Below are positions 47,504 through 56,918 of a stretch of 64,000 nt of DNA, piece by piece (position 1 is the stretch's first letter; each line of letters begins with the position of its first letter). Made by a program: the position numbers and the translations under genes. The notes under the pieces were generated by a model that made no database searches, was not told the origin of the DNA, and worked only from the letters and a program-made list of their open reading frames with translations. The stretch spans positions 4,774,001-4,838,000 of the forward strand of contig NZ_CP081006.1 in NCBI RefSeq assembly GCF_022317005.1, read 5' to 3'. The stretch comes from Mycobacterium sp. IDR2000157661. GTDB lineage: Bacteria > Actinomycetota > Actinomycetes > Mycobacteriales > Mycobacteriaceae.

Positions 47504-49086
47504 GACAGGTCCACCACCTCGAGCAGCTTGGCCCCGACGGCGTCGGCGATCGCGACGCGCACGTCGGCCGGCACGTCACGGTCGATCCGCATCATGATCG
47601 TGGCGCCCGGTCCCTCAGCGTCCTCGCTGAGCTGAGCGGCGTGGATGTTGATGTCCGCAGACCCGAGCAACGTACCGATCTTGCCCAGCGTGCCCGGCGC
47701 GTCGACGTAGCTGATGATCAGGTAGACGCCCTCGGCGCGCAGATCGAAATTGCGCCCGTTGATCTGGACCACCTTCTCGACTTGCTGCGGCCCGGACAGC
47801 GTGCCCGCGACATTGGTCACCGAGCCGTCCTCGGCAACCGCGCGCACGTCGACGACGCTGCGGTGGTTCGGGCTCTCCGACGCGGTGGTGATCTCGGCGG
47901 CCAGGCCGCGCTCGGCGGCCAGCGTCGGCGCGTTGACGAAGGTCACCTGTTGGTCGGTCATGGTCGAGAACAGACCGCGCAGCGCTGAGAGTTCAAGGAT
48001 CCCAACGTCTTCGGAAGCCAGTTCGCCACAGACCCGAACCGTCAGCGATGCGGTGGGCTCGGTCGCCAGCACGCCGACGAGCAGGCCGAGCTTGCGCACC
48101 AGGTCCAACCACGGTGCGACCTCCTCGCCGACGACCCCGCCGCCGACGTTGACGGCGTCGGGAACGAACTCGCCGGCCAGCGCGAGCCGCACGCTCGCCG
48201 CGACGTCGGTGCCCGCCCTGTCCTGCGCCTCGCCGGTCGACGCACCGAGGTGCGGCGTCACCACGACCTGGGGAAGGTCGAACAGTGGGCTCTCGGTCGT
48301 CGGCTCGGTGGCGAACACGTCGATGCCCGCGGCGCGGACGTGGCCGGAGTGGACGGCTTCGGCGAGCGCCTCCTCGTCGATCAGCCCGCCGCGGGCGGCG
48401 TTGACGATGATGACGCCGGGCCTGGTCTTGGCCAACGCCTCCTTGCCGATCAGCCCGGCGGTCTCGGGCGTCTTGGGCAGGTGCACGGAGATGAAGTCGG
48501 CCCGGCCCAGCAGCTCGTCGAGGGTCAGCAGCTCGATGCCCAACTGGGCGGCGCGGGCGTGCGACACGTAGGGGTCGTAAGCCACCACATGGGTACCGAA
48601 CGCGGCGAGCCGCTGGGCGACCAGCTGGCCGATGCGGCCCAGTCCGACCACACCGACGGTTTTGCCGTAGATCTCGGTGCCCGAGAACGACGAGCGCTTC
48701 CAGGTGCGCGCCCGCAGCGAGGCGTCGGCGGCCGGAATCTCACGGGCGGCGGCCAGCAGCAGAGCCAGCGCGTGCTCGGCGGCACTGTGGATGTTGGACG
48801 TGGGGGCGTTGACCACCAGCACCCCGCGCGCGGTGGCTGCGTCCACATCGACGTTGTCGAGCCCAACCCCGGCGCGCGCCACGATCTTGAGCTTGGGCGC
48901 CGCGGCCAGCACTTCGGCGTCGACGGTCGTGGCCGAGCGCACCAGCAATGCGTCGGCCTCGCCGACGGCGGCCAGCAGCTTTTGCCGGTCGGGTCCCTCT
49001 ACCCAGCGGACTTCCACCTGGTCACCCAGGGCGGCGACGGTCGACTCGGCCAGTTTGTCGGCGATCAGAACAACGGGCAGGCTCAC
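47500..49086 (-). CDS. serA: D-3-phosphoglycerate dehydrogenase
   Basis: A 528-residue first enzyme of serine synthesis. Two half substrate domains flank the NAD domain (VGVVGLGRIGQLVAQRL). Catalytic Arg, Glu and His lie in NAARGGLIDEEAL and VVTPHLGAST. An intervening (ASB) domain and a C-terminal ACT domain (about 455-528) complete the mycobacterial-type, serine-sensitive long form. GTG start; 48 bases separate it from the divergent oxidoreductase. Confidence 0.97.
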   Translation of the reverse strand: MSLPVVLIADKLAESTVAALGDQVEVRWVEGPDRQKLLAAVGEADALLVRSATTVDAEVLAAAPKLKIVARAGVGLDNVDVDAATARGVLVVNAPTSNIHSAAEHALALLLAAAREIPAADASLRARTWKRSSFSGTEIYGKTVGVVGLGRIGQLVAQRLAAFGTHVVAYDPYVSHARAAQLGIELLTLDELLGRADFISVHLPKTPETAGLIGKEALAKTRPGVIIVNAARGGLIDEEALAEAVHSGHVRAAGIDVFATEPTTESPLFDLPQVVVTPHLGASTGEAQDRAGTDVAASVRLALAGEFVPDAVNVGGGVVGEEVAPWLDLVRKLGLLVGVLATEPTASLTVRVCGELASEDVGILELSALRGLFSTMTDQQVTFVNAPTLAAERGLAAEITTASESPNHRSVVDVRAVAEDGSVTNVAGTLSGPQQVEKVVQINGRNFDLRAEGVYLIISYVDAPGTLGKIGTLLGSADINIHAAQLSEDAEGPGATIMMRIDRDVPADVRVAIADAVGAKLLEVVDLS

Positions 49087-49134
49087 GCGGTCAGCCTAAT
49101 GGGCTTGTAACTAGGGTTGGCGGGTGGGAGAAAC

Positions 49135-50571
49135 GTGAGCGTGGATGTCACCGTGGTCGGCAGCGGACCCAATGGTCTGGCGGCCGCCGTCATCTGCGCC
49201 CGCGCCGGTTTGTCGGTCCAGGTCTTCGAGGCTCAGCCCACCCTTGGTGGCGGCGCCAGGACGCTACCGGACCCCGAATACGCCGACATCTCCCACGACG
49301 TGTGTTCGGCGGTGCACCCGCTCGCCCTGGCCTCCCCGTTCCTCGCGCAGTTCGACCTGCCCGCCCGGGGTGTGACGCTCGCCGTTCCGGAGGTGTCCTA
49401 TGCCAACCCGTTGCCGGGTGGGCGCGCCGCGGTCGGCTATCACGACATCGAGCGCACAGCCGCCGAACTGCAACCCGGAGATTCCTGGCGGCGCCTGCTC
49501 GGTCCGCTGGTGGACAACGACGACGCGGTGCTCGGCCTGCTGCTCGGCGACAAGCGGTCGGTGCCCACGAATCCGATCGCCGCCGTCCAGGTGGGCCTCC
49601 GACTGCTCGAGCAGGGCACGCCCGCGTGGCGCGCGCTGGCCGGGGACGATGCCCGCGCCTTGTTCACCGGCGTTGCCGCACATGTGATTTCGCAGATGCC
49701 GTCGCTGGTGTCCGCCGGAGCCGGACTGATGCTGAGCACACTGGCCCACACCGTCGGCTGGCCCATCCCGGTCGGCGGCAGCCAGTCCATCGCCGATGCG
49801 CTGGCCGCCGACCTTCGCGCACACGGCGGCACCATCACCACCGGTCACGAAGTCACCGAACCGCCGACGGGTGTCGTGTTCTTCGACACGGCGCCGACCG
49901 CATTGCTGAAGATCTACCGCGATGCGGTGCCGTCGGGGTATGCCAGGGCACTGCGGCGCTACCGGTTCGGCCCTGGCGTGGCGAAGGTCGACTTCGTTCT
50001 CTCCGAGGAGATTCCGTGGTCGGATGACCGACTGGCGCAGGCGCCGACCCTGCACATGGGCGGCACGCGAGAGCAGATGGCGCATGCCGAACGGGAAGCC
50101 GCCGCCGGCAGGCATCCCGAATGGCCGATGGTTCTCGCGGCGCTGCCACACCTGGTCGATCCGAGCCGCATCGACACCGCGGGCCGGCGCCCGCTGTGGA
50201 CCTACGCACACGTGCCGTCCGGCTCGACCGTCGACCAGACCGAGCAGGTGGCGACGATCTTCGAACGGTTCGCTCCCGGTTTCCGCGACATCGTCGTGGC
50301 GGCGCGGTCGGTGCCCGCGTCGCGGCTCGCCAAGCACAACTCCAACCTCGTCGGCGGGGACATCGGCGTCGGCGGGAACACGCTGCTGCACGCGCTGGCC
50401 GGACCGACCCCGCGGCTCAACCCGTGGAGCACACCGATCCCCAGGGCGTATCTGTGCTCGTCAGCGACGCCGCCGGGCGGCGGCGTGCACGGGATGTCGG
50501 GATACTTCGCCGCCCGAACGGCCCTGCGCCGCGAGTTCGGCATCACGGAGCTGCCCGCCCTCGGACCGTGA
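49135..50571 (+). CDS. FAD-dependent, phytoene-dehydrogenase-like oxidoreductase
   Basis: A 478-residue flavoprotein. The N-terminal dinucleotide motif VVGSGPNGLAAAVICARAG is at residues 6-24, followed by EAQPTLGGGARTL. A C-terminal FAD segment has SATPPGGGVHGMSGYFAA. It resembles CrtI-like and retinol-saturase-like proteins, but M. tuberculosis, which has no crtEIB set, keeps the ortholog at this place (Rv2997), so a carotenoid role is not implied. GTG at 49135 with GGGAG upstream; an upstream TTG is less likely. Confidence 0.85.
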   Translation: MSVDVTVVGSGPNGLAAAVICARAGLSVQVFEAQPTLGGGARTLPDPEYADISHDVCSAVHPLALASPFLAQFDLPARGVTLAVPEVSYANPLPGGRAAVGYHDIERTAAELQPGDSWRRLLGPLVDNDDAVLGLLLGDKRSVPTNPIAAVQVGLRLLEQGTPAWRALAGDDARALFTGVAAHVISQMPSLVSAGAGLMLSTLAHTVGWPIPVGGSQSIADALAADLRAHGGTITTGHEVTEPPTGVVFFDTAPTALLKIYRDAVPSGYARALRRYRFGPGVAKVDFVLSEEIPWSDDRLAQAPTLHMGGTREQMAHAEREAAAGRHPEWPMVLAALPHLVDPSRIDTAGRRPLWTYAHVPSGSTVDQTEQVATIFERFAPGFRDIVVAARSVPASRLAKHNSNLVGGDIGVGGNTLLHALAGPTPRLNPWSTPIPRAYLCSSATPPGGGVHGMSGYFAARTALRREFGITELPALGP

Positions 50572-50590
50572 TCGTCACCGGCCCGTCACA

Positions 50591-50623
50591 TTTCGATGCA
50601 TTTTCGATGCGTTGATGCGGTAG
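50591..50623 (+). promoter_or_regulatory. 11-bp direct repeats upstream of crtE (candidate CarH/LitR-type operator)
   Basis: TTTCGATGCAT (50591-50601) is directly followed by TTTCGATGCGT (50602-50612), an 11-bp direct repeat with one mismatch. TGATGCGGTAG (50613-50623) follows and is nearly identical to a half-site in front of idi. A GGATAT box at 50629-50634 with GTTG 14 bases before it may be the promoter (weak SigF match). The crtE start is at 50694. Confidence 0.6.
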
Positions 50624-50693
50624 AACTGGGATATGGCCCGGTTGGCCCACGTCCGATCGGGGTACTTCGTGGTCGCAGAGTTAAAGGGGGCGC

Positions 50694-51836
50694 GTGTTGA
50701 GCGGAATCAATGGACACGCGCGCGTCTCCACGCTGGCGGTGTCGTCGCTCGCCGCCCCGCACAAGGGCCTGCTCACGACGTCTTTCCCGACCTGGCGCGG
50801 TTCCCTTCGACGGGCCGTGCTGAGCTCCCTCGGCGAGTTCGTCAGCACGCGCTGCGCCGACGACCTCAGCGCAGCCGGCGTCGACGTCGCCGGTGACGTG
50901 CTGATGGCGTTCGTCGACGGCGGCAAGTGCGTGCGCTCGACCTTCGCCTACCTCGGCTGGTTGTGCGGGGCCGACGACGACCATGGCGCGCTGCGGGCGG
51001 CGGCGAGTTTCGAACTGTTGCACGCGTTCGCCTTGCTGCAAGATGACGTAATGGATGGGTCGGTGTTACGCCGAGGCCGCCCCGCGGCCCACGTCATATT
51101 CGCCCAGTGGCACCGCGACCGCGTGATGTCGGGCTCGGCGGACCGCTTCGGCGAGGCGGCTGCGGTGCTCCTCGGCGACCTCTGCCTGGTGTGGGCACAG
51201 CAGATGATGCGGGAAAGCGGCCTCGACAACCCGGCACTGTCGAGGGCGTGGCCGCGTTACGACGCGATGCGGACCGAACTCGCGGTCGGCCAGTTCGCCG
51301 ACCTGGTCAACGACGCCGCCGGGTTCCCCAAGTGGGACCAGGTCCTCGATGTGCTGCGGCGCAAGTCGGGCAACTACACCGTGCGCAGGCCGCTGGAGAT
51401 AGGGGCGGCCATGTCCGGATGCGCGCCGGGTGTGTTGGCGCCGCTGAGCCGGTACGGCGAGGCGGTCGGTGAGGCGTTCCAGCTGCGCGACGACGTGCTG
51501 GGGATCTTCGGTGCACCGGAGGTCACCGGCAAGCCGACCGGCAGCGACCTGTCCGAGCACAAGGCGACGAGCGTCGTGGTGGCGGCCTACCGGCTCGCCA
51601 ACGCCACGCTGCGCCGACAGCTGACCCAACTGATGAGCACACCGGACCTCGATTCGGCCGACATCGCCCAGTGGCGGTCGCTGATCGTGGCCACCGGTGC
51701 CGTGGAATGGATCGAGGAACTGATCGAGTCACGCCTTAACCAAGCACTCGAGTCCATCGACAGTGCAGCACTGGACTCGCCGATTCGCACCGCACTGGCC
51801 GACATGGCCGCCGCCTGCACGGAGCGGGCGGCCTGA
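50694..51836 (+). CDS. crtE: Geranylgeranyl diphosphate synthase
   Basis: A 380-residue trans-prenyltransferase. The first Asp-rich motif DDVMD is at residues 117-121. The second is DDVLG at 266-270, where the usual final Asp is Gly, as in many actinobacterial GGPP synthases. It supplies C20 diphosphate to CrtB. The GTG start follows an AAAGGGGG element. Its TGA overlaps the crtI ATG (TGATG). First gene of the carotenoid operon. Confidence 0.94.
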   Translation: MLSGINGHARVSTLAVSSLAAPHKGLLTTSFPTWRGSLRRAVLSSLGEFVSTRCADDLSAAGVDVAGDVLMAFVDGGKCVRSTFAYLGWLCGADDDHGALRAAASFELLHAFALLQDDVMDGSVLRRGRPAAHVIFAQWHRDRVMSGSADRFGEAAAVLLGDLCLVWAQQMMRESGLDNPALSRAWPRYDAMRTELAVGQFADLVNDAAGFPKWDQVLDVLRRKSGNYTVRRPLEIGAAMSGCAPGVLAPLSRYGEAVGEAFQLRDDVLGIFGAPEVTGKPTGSDLSEHKATSVVVAAYRLANATLRRQLTQLMSTPDLDSADIAQWRSLIVATGAVEWIEELIESRLNQALESIDSAALDSPIRTALADMAAACTERAA

Positions 51837-53353
51837 TGCGCACAGTCGGGGGCAACACCGACCACGTGGTCGTGGTGGGCGCCGGGCTCGCCGGACTGTC
51901 GGCGGCTCTGCAACTCGCCGGCCGCGGCCGTGCGGTCACCGTCGTCGAACGGGGCGAACACCCCGGTGGGCGCGTGGGCCGCGCCGACATCGGCGGTTAT
52001 CGCCTGGATACCGGTCCCACCGTGCTCACGATGCCCGACATCATCGACGACGCATTCGCCGCCGTCGGCGAGACCACCGCGGACCGGCTGGAACTCATCA
52101 ACGTCGAACCGGCGTATCGGGCATCGTTCGCCGACGGCAGCGGCCTGCACGTGCACAGTGACCCCGACGCGATGGCCGCCGAGATCGAGCGCTTCGCCGG
52201 CGCCGGACAGGCCGACGGTTATCGGCGCCTTCGCAACTGGCTGACCAAGCTGTACCAGGTCGAGTTCGACGGGTTCATCGCGTCGAACTTCGACTCGCCG
52301 CTGGCGCTGGTGACCCCACAACTGGCCCGCCTGACCGCCATCGGCGGGTTCCGGCGGTGGGACCGGATGGTGCGCCGCTTCATCACTGACGAACGCCTAC
52401 AGCGGGTGTTCACCTTCCAGGCGCTCTACGCCGGTGTCCCGCCACACCGCGCGCTGGCCGTCTACGCCGTCATCGCCTACATGGACACCATCGCCGGCGT
52501 GTACTTCCCGCGCGGCGGTATGCGCGCCCTGCCGGATGGGCTCGCGGCGGCGGCAGCTGACGCGGGAGTCGAATTCCGTTACAACTCAGCGGTTTCCACA
52601 CTCGAGCGCTCCGGCGACCGGGTGACGGCCGTGTGCACCGAGGCCGGTGACCGGATACCGGCCGATGCGGTTGTGCTGACGACAGAACTGCCCGACACCT
52701 ACCGGTTGCTCGAACGCACACCGCGGCGACTCCTTCGGCTACGGCCCGCACCGTCGGCGGTGGTTGCGCACGTAGGCTGCCGCGCTGTCGAGTCCGGCGA
52801 CGCGGGCAGCGACCATCACACCATCGTCTTCGGCGACTCTTGGCGGCAGACGTTCACCGACATCATCGACGACGGCCGGTTGATGACCGACCCGTCACTG
52901 TTGGTGACACGACCCACCGCCGGTGATCGGAGCCTGGCGCCTGCCGGCCGCGATCTGCTCTACGTGCTGGCACCGGCACCCAATCTCGATGTCGGCCACG
53001 TGGATTGGGCATCCATGCGGAACACCTACGTGAAACAGATGATCGATACCGTGACGGCCAGGCTGCCGCAACTGGGCCGGGACGCCGAGGTGCTGCACGT
53101 GGTGGACCCTGCGGAGTGGGCGCGTCAGGGCATGGCCGCGGGCACGCCGTTCGCGTTGGCGCACACCTTCGGCCAGACCGGGCCGTTCCGTCCCGCCAAC
53201 ACGGTGCGCGGCGTCGCCAACGTCGTACTGGCGGGCTCGTCGACCGTTCCCGGAGTCGGCGTGCCCACCGCGATCCTCTCCGGACGGCTGGCCGCCGACC
53301 GGATCACCGGCTCGCCGGCCAGGCGGGCCCGGACCCAGGTGGTGCCAACATGA
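51836..53353 (+). CDS. crtI: Phytoene desaturase
   Basis: A 505-residue CrtI-type desaturase converting phytoene to lycopene. The FAD motif VVVGAGLAGLSAALQLAGRG is near residue 11 and GGRVGRADIGGYRLDTGP follows. The C-terminal carotenoid-oxidase signature region is NVVLAGSSTVPGVGVPTAILSG-like. Full length for the family. Coupled to crtE (TGATG) and to crtB (ATGA). Confidence 0.95.
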   Translation: MRTVGGNTDHVVVVGAGLAGLSAALQLAGRGRAVTVVERGEHPGGRVGRADIGGYRLDTGPTVLTMPDIIDDAFAAVGETTADRLELINVEPAYRASFADGSGLHVHSDPDAMAAEIERFAGAGQADGYRRLRNWLTKLYQVEFDGFIASNFDSPLALVTPQLARLTAIGGFRRWDRMVRRFITDERLQRVFTFQALYAGVPPHRALAVYAVIAYMDTIAGVYFPRGGMRALPDGLAAAAADAGVEFRYNSAVSTLERSGDRVTAVCTEAGDRIPADAVVLTTELPDTYRLLERTPRRLLRLRPAPSAVVAHVGCRAVESGDAGSDHHTIVFGDSWRQTFTDIIDDGRLMTDPSLLVTRPTAGDRSLAPAGRDLLYVLAPAPNLDVGHVDWASMRNTYVKQMIDTVTARLPQLGRDAEVLHVVDPAEWARQGMAAGTPFALAHTFGQTGPFRPANTVRGVANVVLAGSSTVPGVGVPTAILSGRLAADRITGSPARRARTQVVPT

Positions 53354-54297
53354 TCGGTTCTGAGCTCGATGCCGCGGGCGTCCACGACCCGACCCTGCGC
53401 GAGGCGTACCGGCGGTGTCGCTCCATCAACGCCGAGCACGGCAAGACCTTCTTTCTGGCCACCCGGCTGCTCGCGCCCGAGCAGCGGCCCGCCGTGCACG
53501 CCTTGTACGGCTTCGCCAGGCGCGCCGACGACATTCTCGACGACTTCGATCCGGTCATCCCGATGAGCGAGCGTGCGGACCGGCTGCAGCGGCTCGCGAC
53601 CCAACTGTTCAACCGCCTGGTGCAGGGCACCCCCGACGACGACGACCCGTCACTGACGGCCGTCGTGCACTGCGCCCGCCGATACGGGATTCCCTGGGAG
53701 CTGTTCGACGATTTCCTCGGCTCCATGCGGATGGACCTGTCGGTCACCGACTACCCCGACCGCGCCGCGCTGGACCGGTACATGTACGGCTCGGCCGAGG
53801 TGATCGGGTTGCAGCTGCTGCCCGTGCTGGGCACCGTCGGACCTCGTGAGGAGGCCGCGCCGTATGCCGCGGCGCTGGGAAAGGCGTTCCAGCTCACCAA
53901 CTTCCTGCGCGACATCGACGAGGACCTGCAGCGCGGACGGGTCTATCTACCTGCCGACGAGTTGGCCGCGCACGGCGTCGACCGCGAACTGCTGATGTGG
54001 TGCCATGAGAACCATCGCACCGACGCCAAGGTCCGGCGCGCGCTCGTCGAGCAGCACGCCGTCAACAGGCGTGTGTACGACTACGCCCGAGACGGGATCT
54101 CGCTGCTGCGCCCGCGGTCCCGGCCGTGTGTCGCGGCGGCCCTGACCCTCTACTCGGAGATCCTGGACCGCATCGAGGAGATCGATTTCGCGGTGTTCGG
54201 CCAACGCGCCACCGTCGGCACCGGCCGTCGTATCCGGGTCGGTGGCGCGGGACTGGTGAAGGGTTGGCGAGCGCGACTGAGTGACCGCGGGGTGTGA
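53350..54297 (+). CDS. crtB: Phytoene synthase
   Basis: A 315-residue squalene/phytoene synthase that condenses two GGPP. Asp-rich motifs are in FARRADDILDDFD near residue 57 and in TNFLRDIDEDLQRGRVYLP. The signature YMYGSAEVIGLQLLPVLG is present. The ATG overlaps the crtI stop as ATGA and its own stop overlaps the crtYc GTG as GTGA. Confidence 0.96.
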   Translation: MIGSELDAAGVHDPTLREAYRRCRSINAEHGKTFFLATRLLAPEQRPAVHALYGFARRADDILDDFDPVIPMSERADRLQRLATQLFNRLVQGTPDDDDPSLTAVVHCARRYGIPWELFDDFLGSMRMDLSVTDYPDRAALDRYMYGSAEVIGLQLLPVLGTVGPREEAAPYAAALGKAFQLTNFLRDIDEDLQRGRVYLPADELAAHGVDRELLMWCHENHRTDAKVRRALVEQHAVNRRVYDYARDGISLLRPRSRPCVAAALTLYSEILDRIEEIDFAVFGQRATVGTGRRIRVGGAGLVKGWRARLSDRGV

Positions 54298-54647
54298 GCG
54301 TGGATCGCTGGCAGTACCTGTTCGTGCTTGCAGCCTGCCTGGCGATCACCGCACCGCTCGAACTCGCCGGCGCCGGCGTGTACCGGCAAGTCCGCCGGAC
54401 CGCTGCCGCGGTGCTGCCGGTGGCGGCGTTCTTCGCGGTGTGGGACGTTGTCGCGATCGCCGCCGAGGTGTGGACCTACAACCCGGCCTACGTCATCGGC
54501 ATCGACGTCCCCGGCGTGATGCCGGTCGAGGAACTGCTGTTCTTCATCGTGATCCCACTGTGCGGCCTGCTGACCTACAACGCCGTCGACACGATTCTGA
54601 CCTGGCTGCGCAAGCGCATGAGCTCTCGGGCGGAGCACGTCCGGTGA
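54294..54647 (+). CDS. crtYc: Lycopene cyclase subunit CrtYc
   Basis: A 117-residue membrane protein with three hydrophobic segments, one half of the actinobacterial heterodimeric lycopene cyclase. The conserved PxEE motif appears as MPVEELLFF near residue 80. With CrtYd it should cyclise lycopene. The GTG start overlaps crtB and the stop overlaps the crtYd GTG as GTGA, so equal synthesis of the two halves is built in. Confidence 0.93.
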   Translation: MSVDRWQYLFVLAACLAITAPLELAGAGVYRQVRRTAAAVLPVAAFFAVWDVVAIAAEVWTYNPAYVIGIDVPGVMPVEELLFFIVIPLCGLLTYNAVDTILTWLRKRMSSRAEHVR

Positions 54648-54973
54648 CCGGATTCGGCTACACGATTCCCGCCGTGCTCGCAGTGGTCGGCGTCTGCGTG
54701 CTGGAGTTCGCGGTGCTGCGTACCGGCCTGTTCCGCCGGGCGTCGTACTGGATCTCGATGGCGATCGTGCTCAGTTTCCAGATCCCCGTCGACGGTTGGC
54801 TCACCAAGCTCAGCGCGCCGATCGTCATCTACGACGACAAGCACACCAGCGGCATCCGGTTCCCGTGGGACATCCCCGTCGAGGACTTCTTCTTCGGCTG
54901 GGCGATGGTCACGGCCGTGCTGCTGCTGTGGGAGCGACAACGACTGCGCGCACGCAGGAAGGAGACGCCGTGA
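54644..54973 (+). CDS. crtYd: Lycopene cyclase subunit CrtYd
   Basis: A 109-residue partner of CrtYc with three hydrophobic segments. The matching motif IPVEDFFFGW is near residue 77, and the SYWISMAIVLSFQIPVDGWLT segment is typical. The two subunits together correspond to the fused cyclases of archaea and to the N-terminal half of fungal bifunctional enzymes. GTG start, GTGA overlap with the methyltransferase gene. Confidence 0.93.
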   Translation: MTGFGYTIPAVLAVVGVCVLEFAVLRTGLFRRASYWISMAIVLSFQIPVDGWLTKLSAPIVIYDDKHTSGIRFPWDIPVEDFFFGWAMVTAVLLLWERQRLRARRKETP

Positions 54974-55701
54974 AAGCGAGCGCCAGCAAGAACCCCGACG
55001 ATCCCGCCGACGTCCCCGCCGCGTTCGACGACGGCGCCTCCACCTATGACACGTTGGTGGACTCGAACCCCGGATACCATGCGCACCTTCGTATCTCGGC
55101 GCAACGGATGGGTCTACCAGGGGCAGGACGCGGCCTTCGCCTGCTCGACGCCGGCTGCGGAACCGGCGCTTCGACCGCGGCGCTGCTGAGCGTGGCGCCA
55201 CACGCCGAGATCATCGGCGTGGACGGTTCGGCGGGCATGCTGGAGCAGGCGCGGGCCAAGCGCTGGCCGGACACCGTGCGCTTCGTGCACAGCCGCATCG
55301 AGGACCTCGCCGACGTCGGAGTCACCGGGCCGTTCGACGGCATCTTCGCCGCCTACCTCGTGCGCAACCTGCCCGATCCGGACAGCCAACTGCGCGAGTT
55401 CCGTTCGCTGTTGCGGCCGGGTGCCACACTGGCGGTGCACGAGTACTCGGTCCGCGACTCCCGACTGGCCACCGTCGTCTGGAACTTCGTCTGTGCCGCG
55501 ATCATCATCCCGAGCGGCCGGCTACGTAGCGGCGACGCGTCGCTGTACCGCTATCTGCGGCGCAGCGTCAACCACTTCGATGGTGCCGAGCGGTTTCGTA
55601 AACGACTGCAGGACAACGGATTCACCGGTGTGCGTAGTGAAACGATGCCGGGCTGGCAGCGCGACATCGTGCACACGTTCCTCGCCGAGGCGCCTCGATG
55701 A
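54970..55701 (+). CDS. SAM-dependent methyltransferase, CrtT-like (UbiE type)
   Basis: A 243-residue class I methyltransferase with the SAM loop LLDAGCGTGASTAAL near residue 58 and a UbiE-type RNLPDPDSQLREFRSLLRPGG-like region. The order crtYc-crtYd, methyltransferase, FAD oxidoreductase recalls crtT-crtU of Streptomyces, where crtT has no settled function. The carotenoid link rests on operon position. GTG start; its TGA overlaps the next ATG. Confidence 0.85.
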   Translation: MKASASKNPDDPADVPAAFDDGASTYDTLVDSNPGYHAHLRISAQRMGLPGAGRGLRLLDAGCGTGASTAALLSVAPHAEIIGVDGSAGMLEQARAKRWPDTVRFVHSRIEDLADVGVTGPFDGIFAAYLVRNLPDPDSQLREFRSLLRPGATLAVHEYSVRDSRLATVVWNFVCAAIIIPSGRLRSGDASLYRYLRRSVNHFDGAERFRKRLQDNGFTGVRSETMPGWQRDIVHTFLAEAPR

Positions 55702-55907
55702 CCGGTGTGCCCGACACCGCCGCCCTGCCCGACCGACCAGCAGCGGTGGTGGTCGGTGCGGGCATCGCGGGCCGTGCGGCGTTTCCGGAGACGGGCGGGC
55801 GCCCGCCGCTGGACAATGTCAGTGTGCTCGACCATCAGTTGCAGACCCTGCCCACCCGGGGCCGCTCGGCGCCGCTGCGACGACTCGCCGAAAGGCAGCA
55901 CAGGTAA
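55698..55907 (+). pseudogene. Remnant of an FAD-dependent oxidoreductase (CrtU-like), internally deleted
   Basis: A 69-codon frame encodes an intact flavoprotein N-terminus (AAVVVGAGIAG) that jumps at once to a short tail rich in LPTRGRSAPLRRL. Some 400-450 residues expected for an FAD oxidoreductase are missing. The frame is kept, the start overlaps the methyltransferase stop (ATGA) and the stop overlaps the Rieske ATG (TAATG), so translation still couples across it. Position suggests loss of a CrtU-like aromatising desaturase; the short tail alone cannot prove this. Confidence 0.7.
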
Positions 55908-56914
55908 TGGGAATGCTCTCCGACTTCACCGCCAAACTGGCGAAAACCTCGCCGTTCGAGGTGCTTCCGCGGATTCCGTGGTCCAGGCAACTGCCCACCT
56001 ACACCGAGGCTGAGCCGGCGCTGATCGATTCCGCGCTGCGCCGATCGCAGGCCAGGCCCAGCGGCAACTGGTATGTGTTCGCCGCCAGTGACCGGATCGG
56101 GAAACGTCCCGTCGGGGCGACGGTGGCAGGTGTCGAGCTGGTGGCGTGGCGGACGCAAGACGGCAACCTGGCCGTCGGCCCCGCCGCGTGCCCGCACCTC
56201 GGGGCGGACCTGTCCACCGGCACCGTCGACGGCGGCACCCTGATCTGCCCGTGGCACGGGTTGCACTTCGACGGCCGCCGTACCTGGGGCTGGCGGCCGT
56301 GGCCGGCCTACGACGACGGAGTGCTGGCCTGGGTGCGGCTGGATCACATTGGCGGCGAGACACCAACGGAGACACCGATTCTGCCGCCCCGTCCCGACGG
56401 TGCCGGGATCTCGGCCGTGACCCGGCTGGTGGGTACCTGTGAGCCGCGCGACGTCATCGCCAACCGGCTCGACCCGTGGCACGGCGCCTGGTTCCATCCG
56501 TACTCGTTCACCCGCCTCGAAGTGCTGTCCGCTCCCGCGCCGGACGATGACCTGCCCGAATCGGCGGACCGGTTCCTGCTGGCTGTCACGTTCCGCATCG
56601 GCCGTCTCGGTGTCCCGGTGATCGCCGAGTTCACCACACCCGAACCCCGCACGATCACGATGCGCATCGTCGACGGCGAAGGGGCGGGCAGCGTGGTCGA
56701 GACGCACGCCACTCCCCTGGGGGCCGGCCCGGACGGCAAGCCGCGCACCGCGGTGATCGAGGCGGTCATCGCCCATTCCGACCGGCCCGGCTTCGCTCAC
56801 GCGCTGCCCGGCGCACCGGCGATCCGCCCGCTGATGCGTCTCGCCGCCACCCGGTTGTGGCGTGACGACCTGGCCTACGCCGAACGGCTGTACCACCTGC
56901 GGGCCCAGTCCTGA
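55907..56914 (+). CDS. Rieske [2Fe-2S] protein (DUF5914-like)
   Basis: A 335-residue protein. The Rieske cluster ligands are in ACPHLGADL (CxH) and ICPWHGLHF (CxxH), near residues 90-115. The C-terminal part lacks an obvious mononuclear-iron oxygenase triad and looks like the mycobacterial DUF5914 extension. As the operon's last carotenoid-linked gene it may be a redox partner or hydroxylase component for carotenoid modification; no activity can be assigned. ATG at 55907 or, two codons later, 55913. Confidence 0.82.
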   Translation: MGMLSDFTAKLAKTSPFEVLPRIPWSRQLPTYTEAEPALIDSALRRSQARPSGNWYVFAASDRIGKRPVGATVAGVELVAWRTQDGNLAVGPAACPHLGADLSTGTVDGGTLICPWHGLHFDGRRTWGWRPWPAYDDGVLAWVRLDHIGGETPTETPILPPRPDGAGISAVTRLVGTCEPRDVIANRLDPWHGAWFHPYSFTRLEVLSAPAPDDDLPESADRFLLAVTFRIGRLGVPVIAEFTTPEPRTITMRIVDGEGAGSVVETHATPLGAGPDGKPRTAVIEAVIAHSDRPGFAHALPGAPAIRPLMRLAATRLWRDDLAYAERLYHLRAQS

Positions 56915-56918
56915 ATCT

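Noticed and set aside
49135..50571. Calling this oxidoreductase a second crtI
   Set aside because: M. tuberculosis, which lacks the crtEIB set, keeps the ortholog at the same position, and the crt operon has its own crtI.
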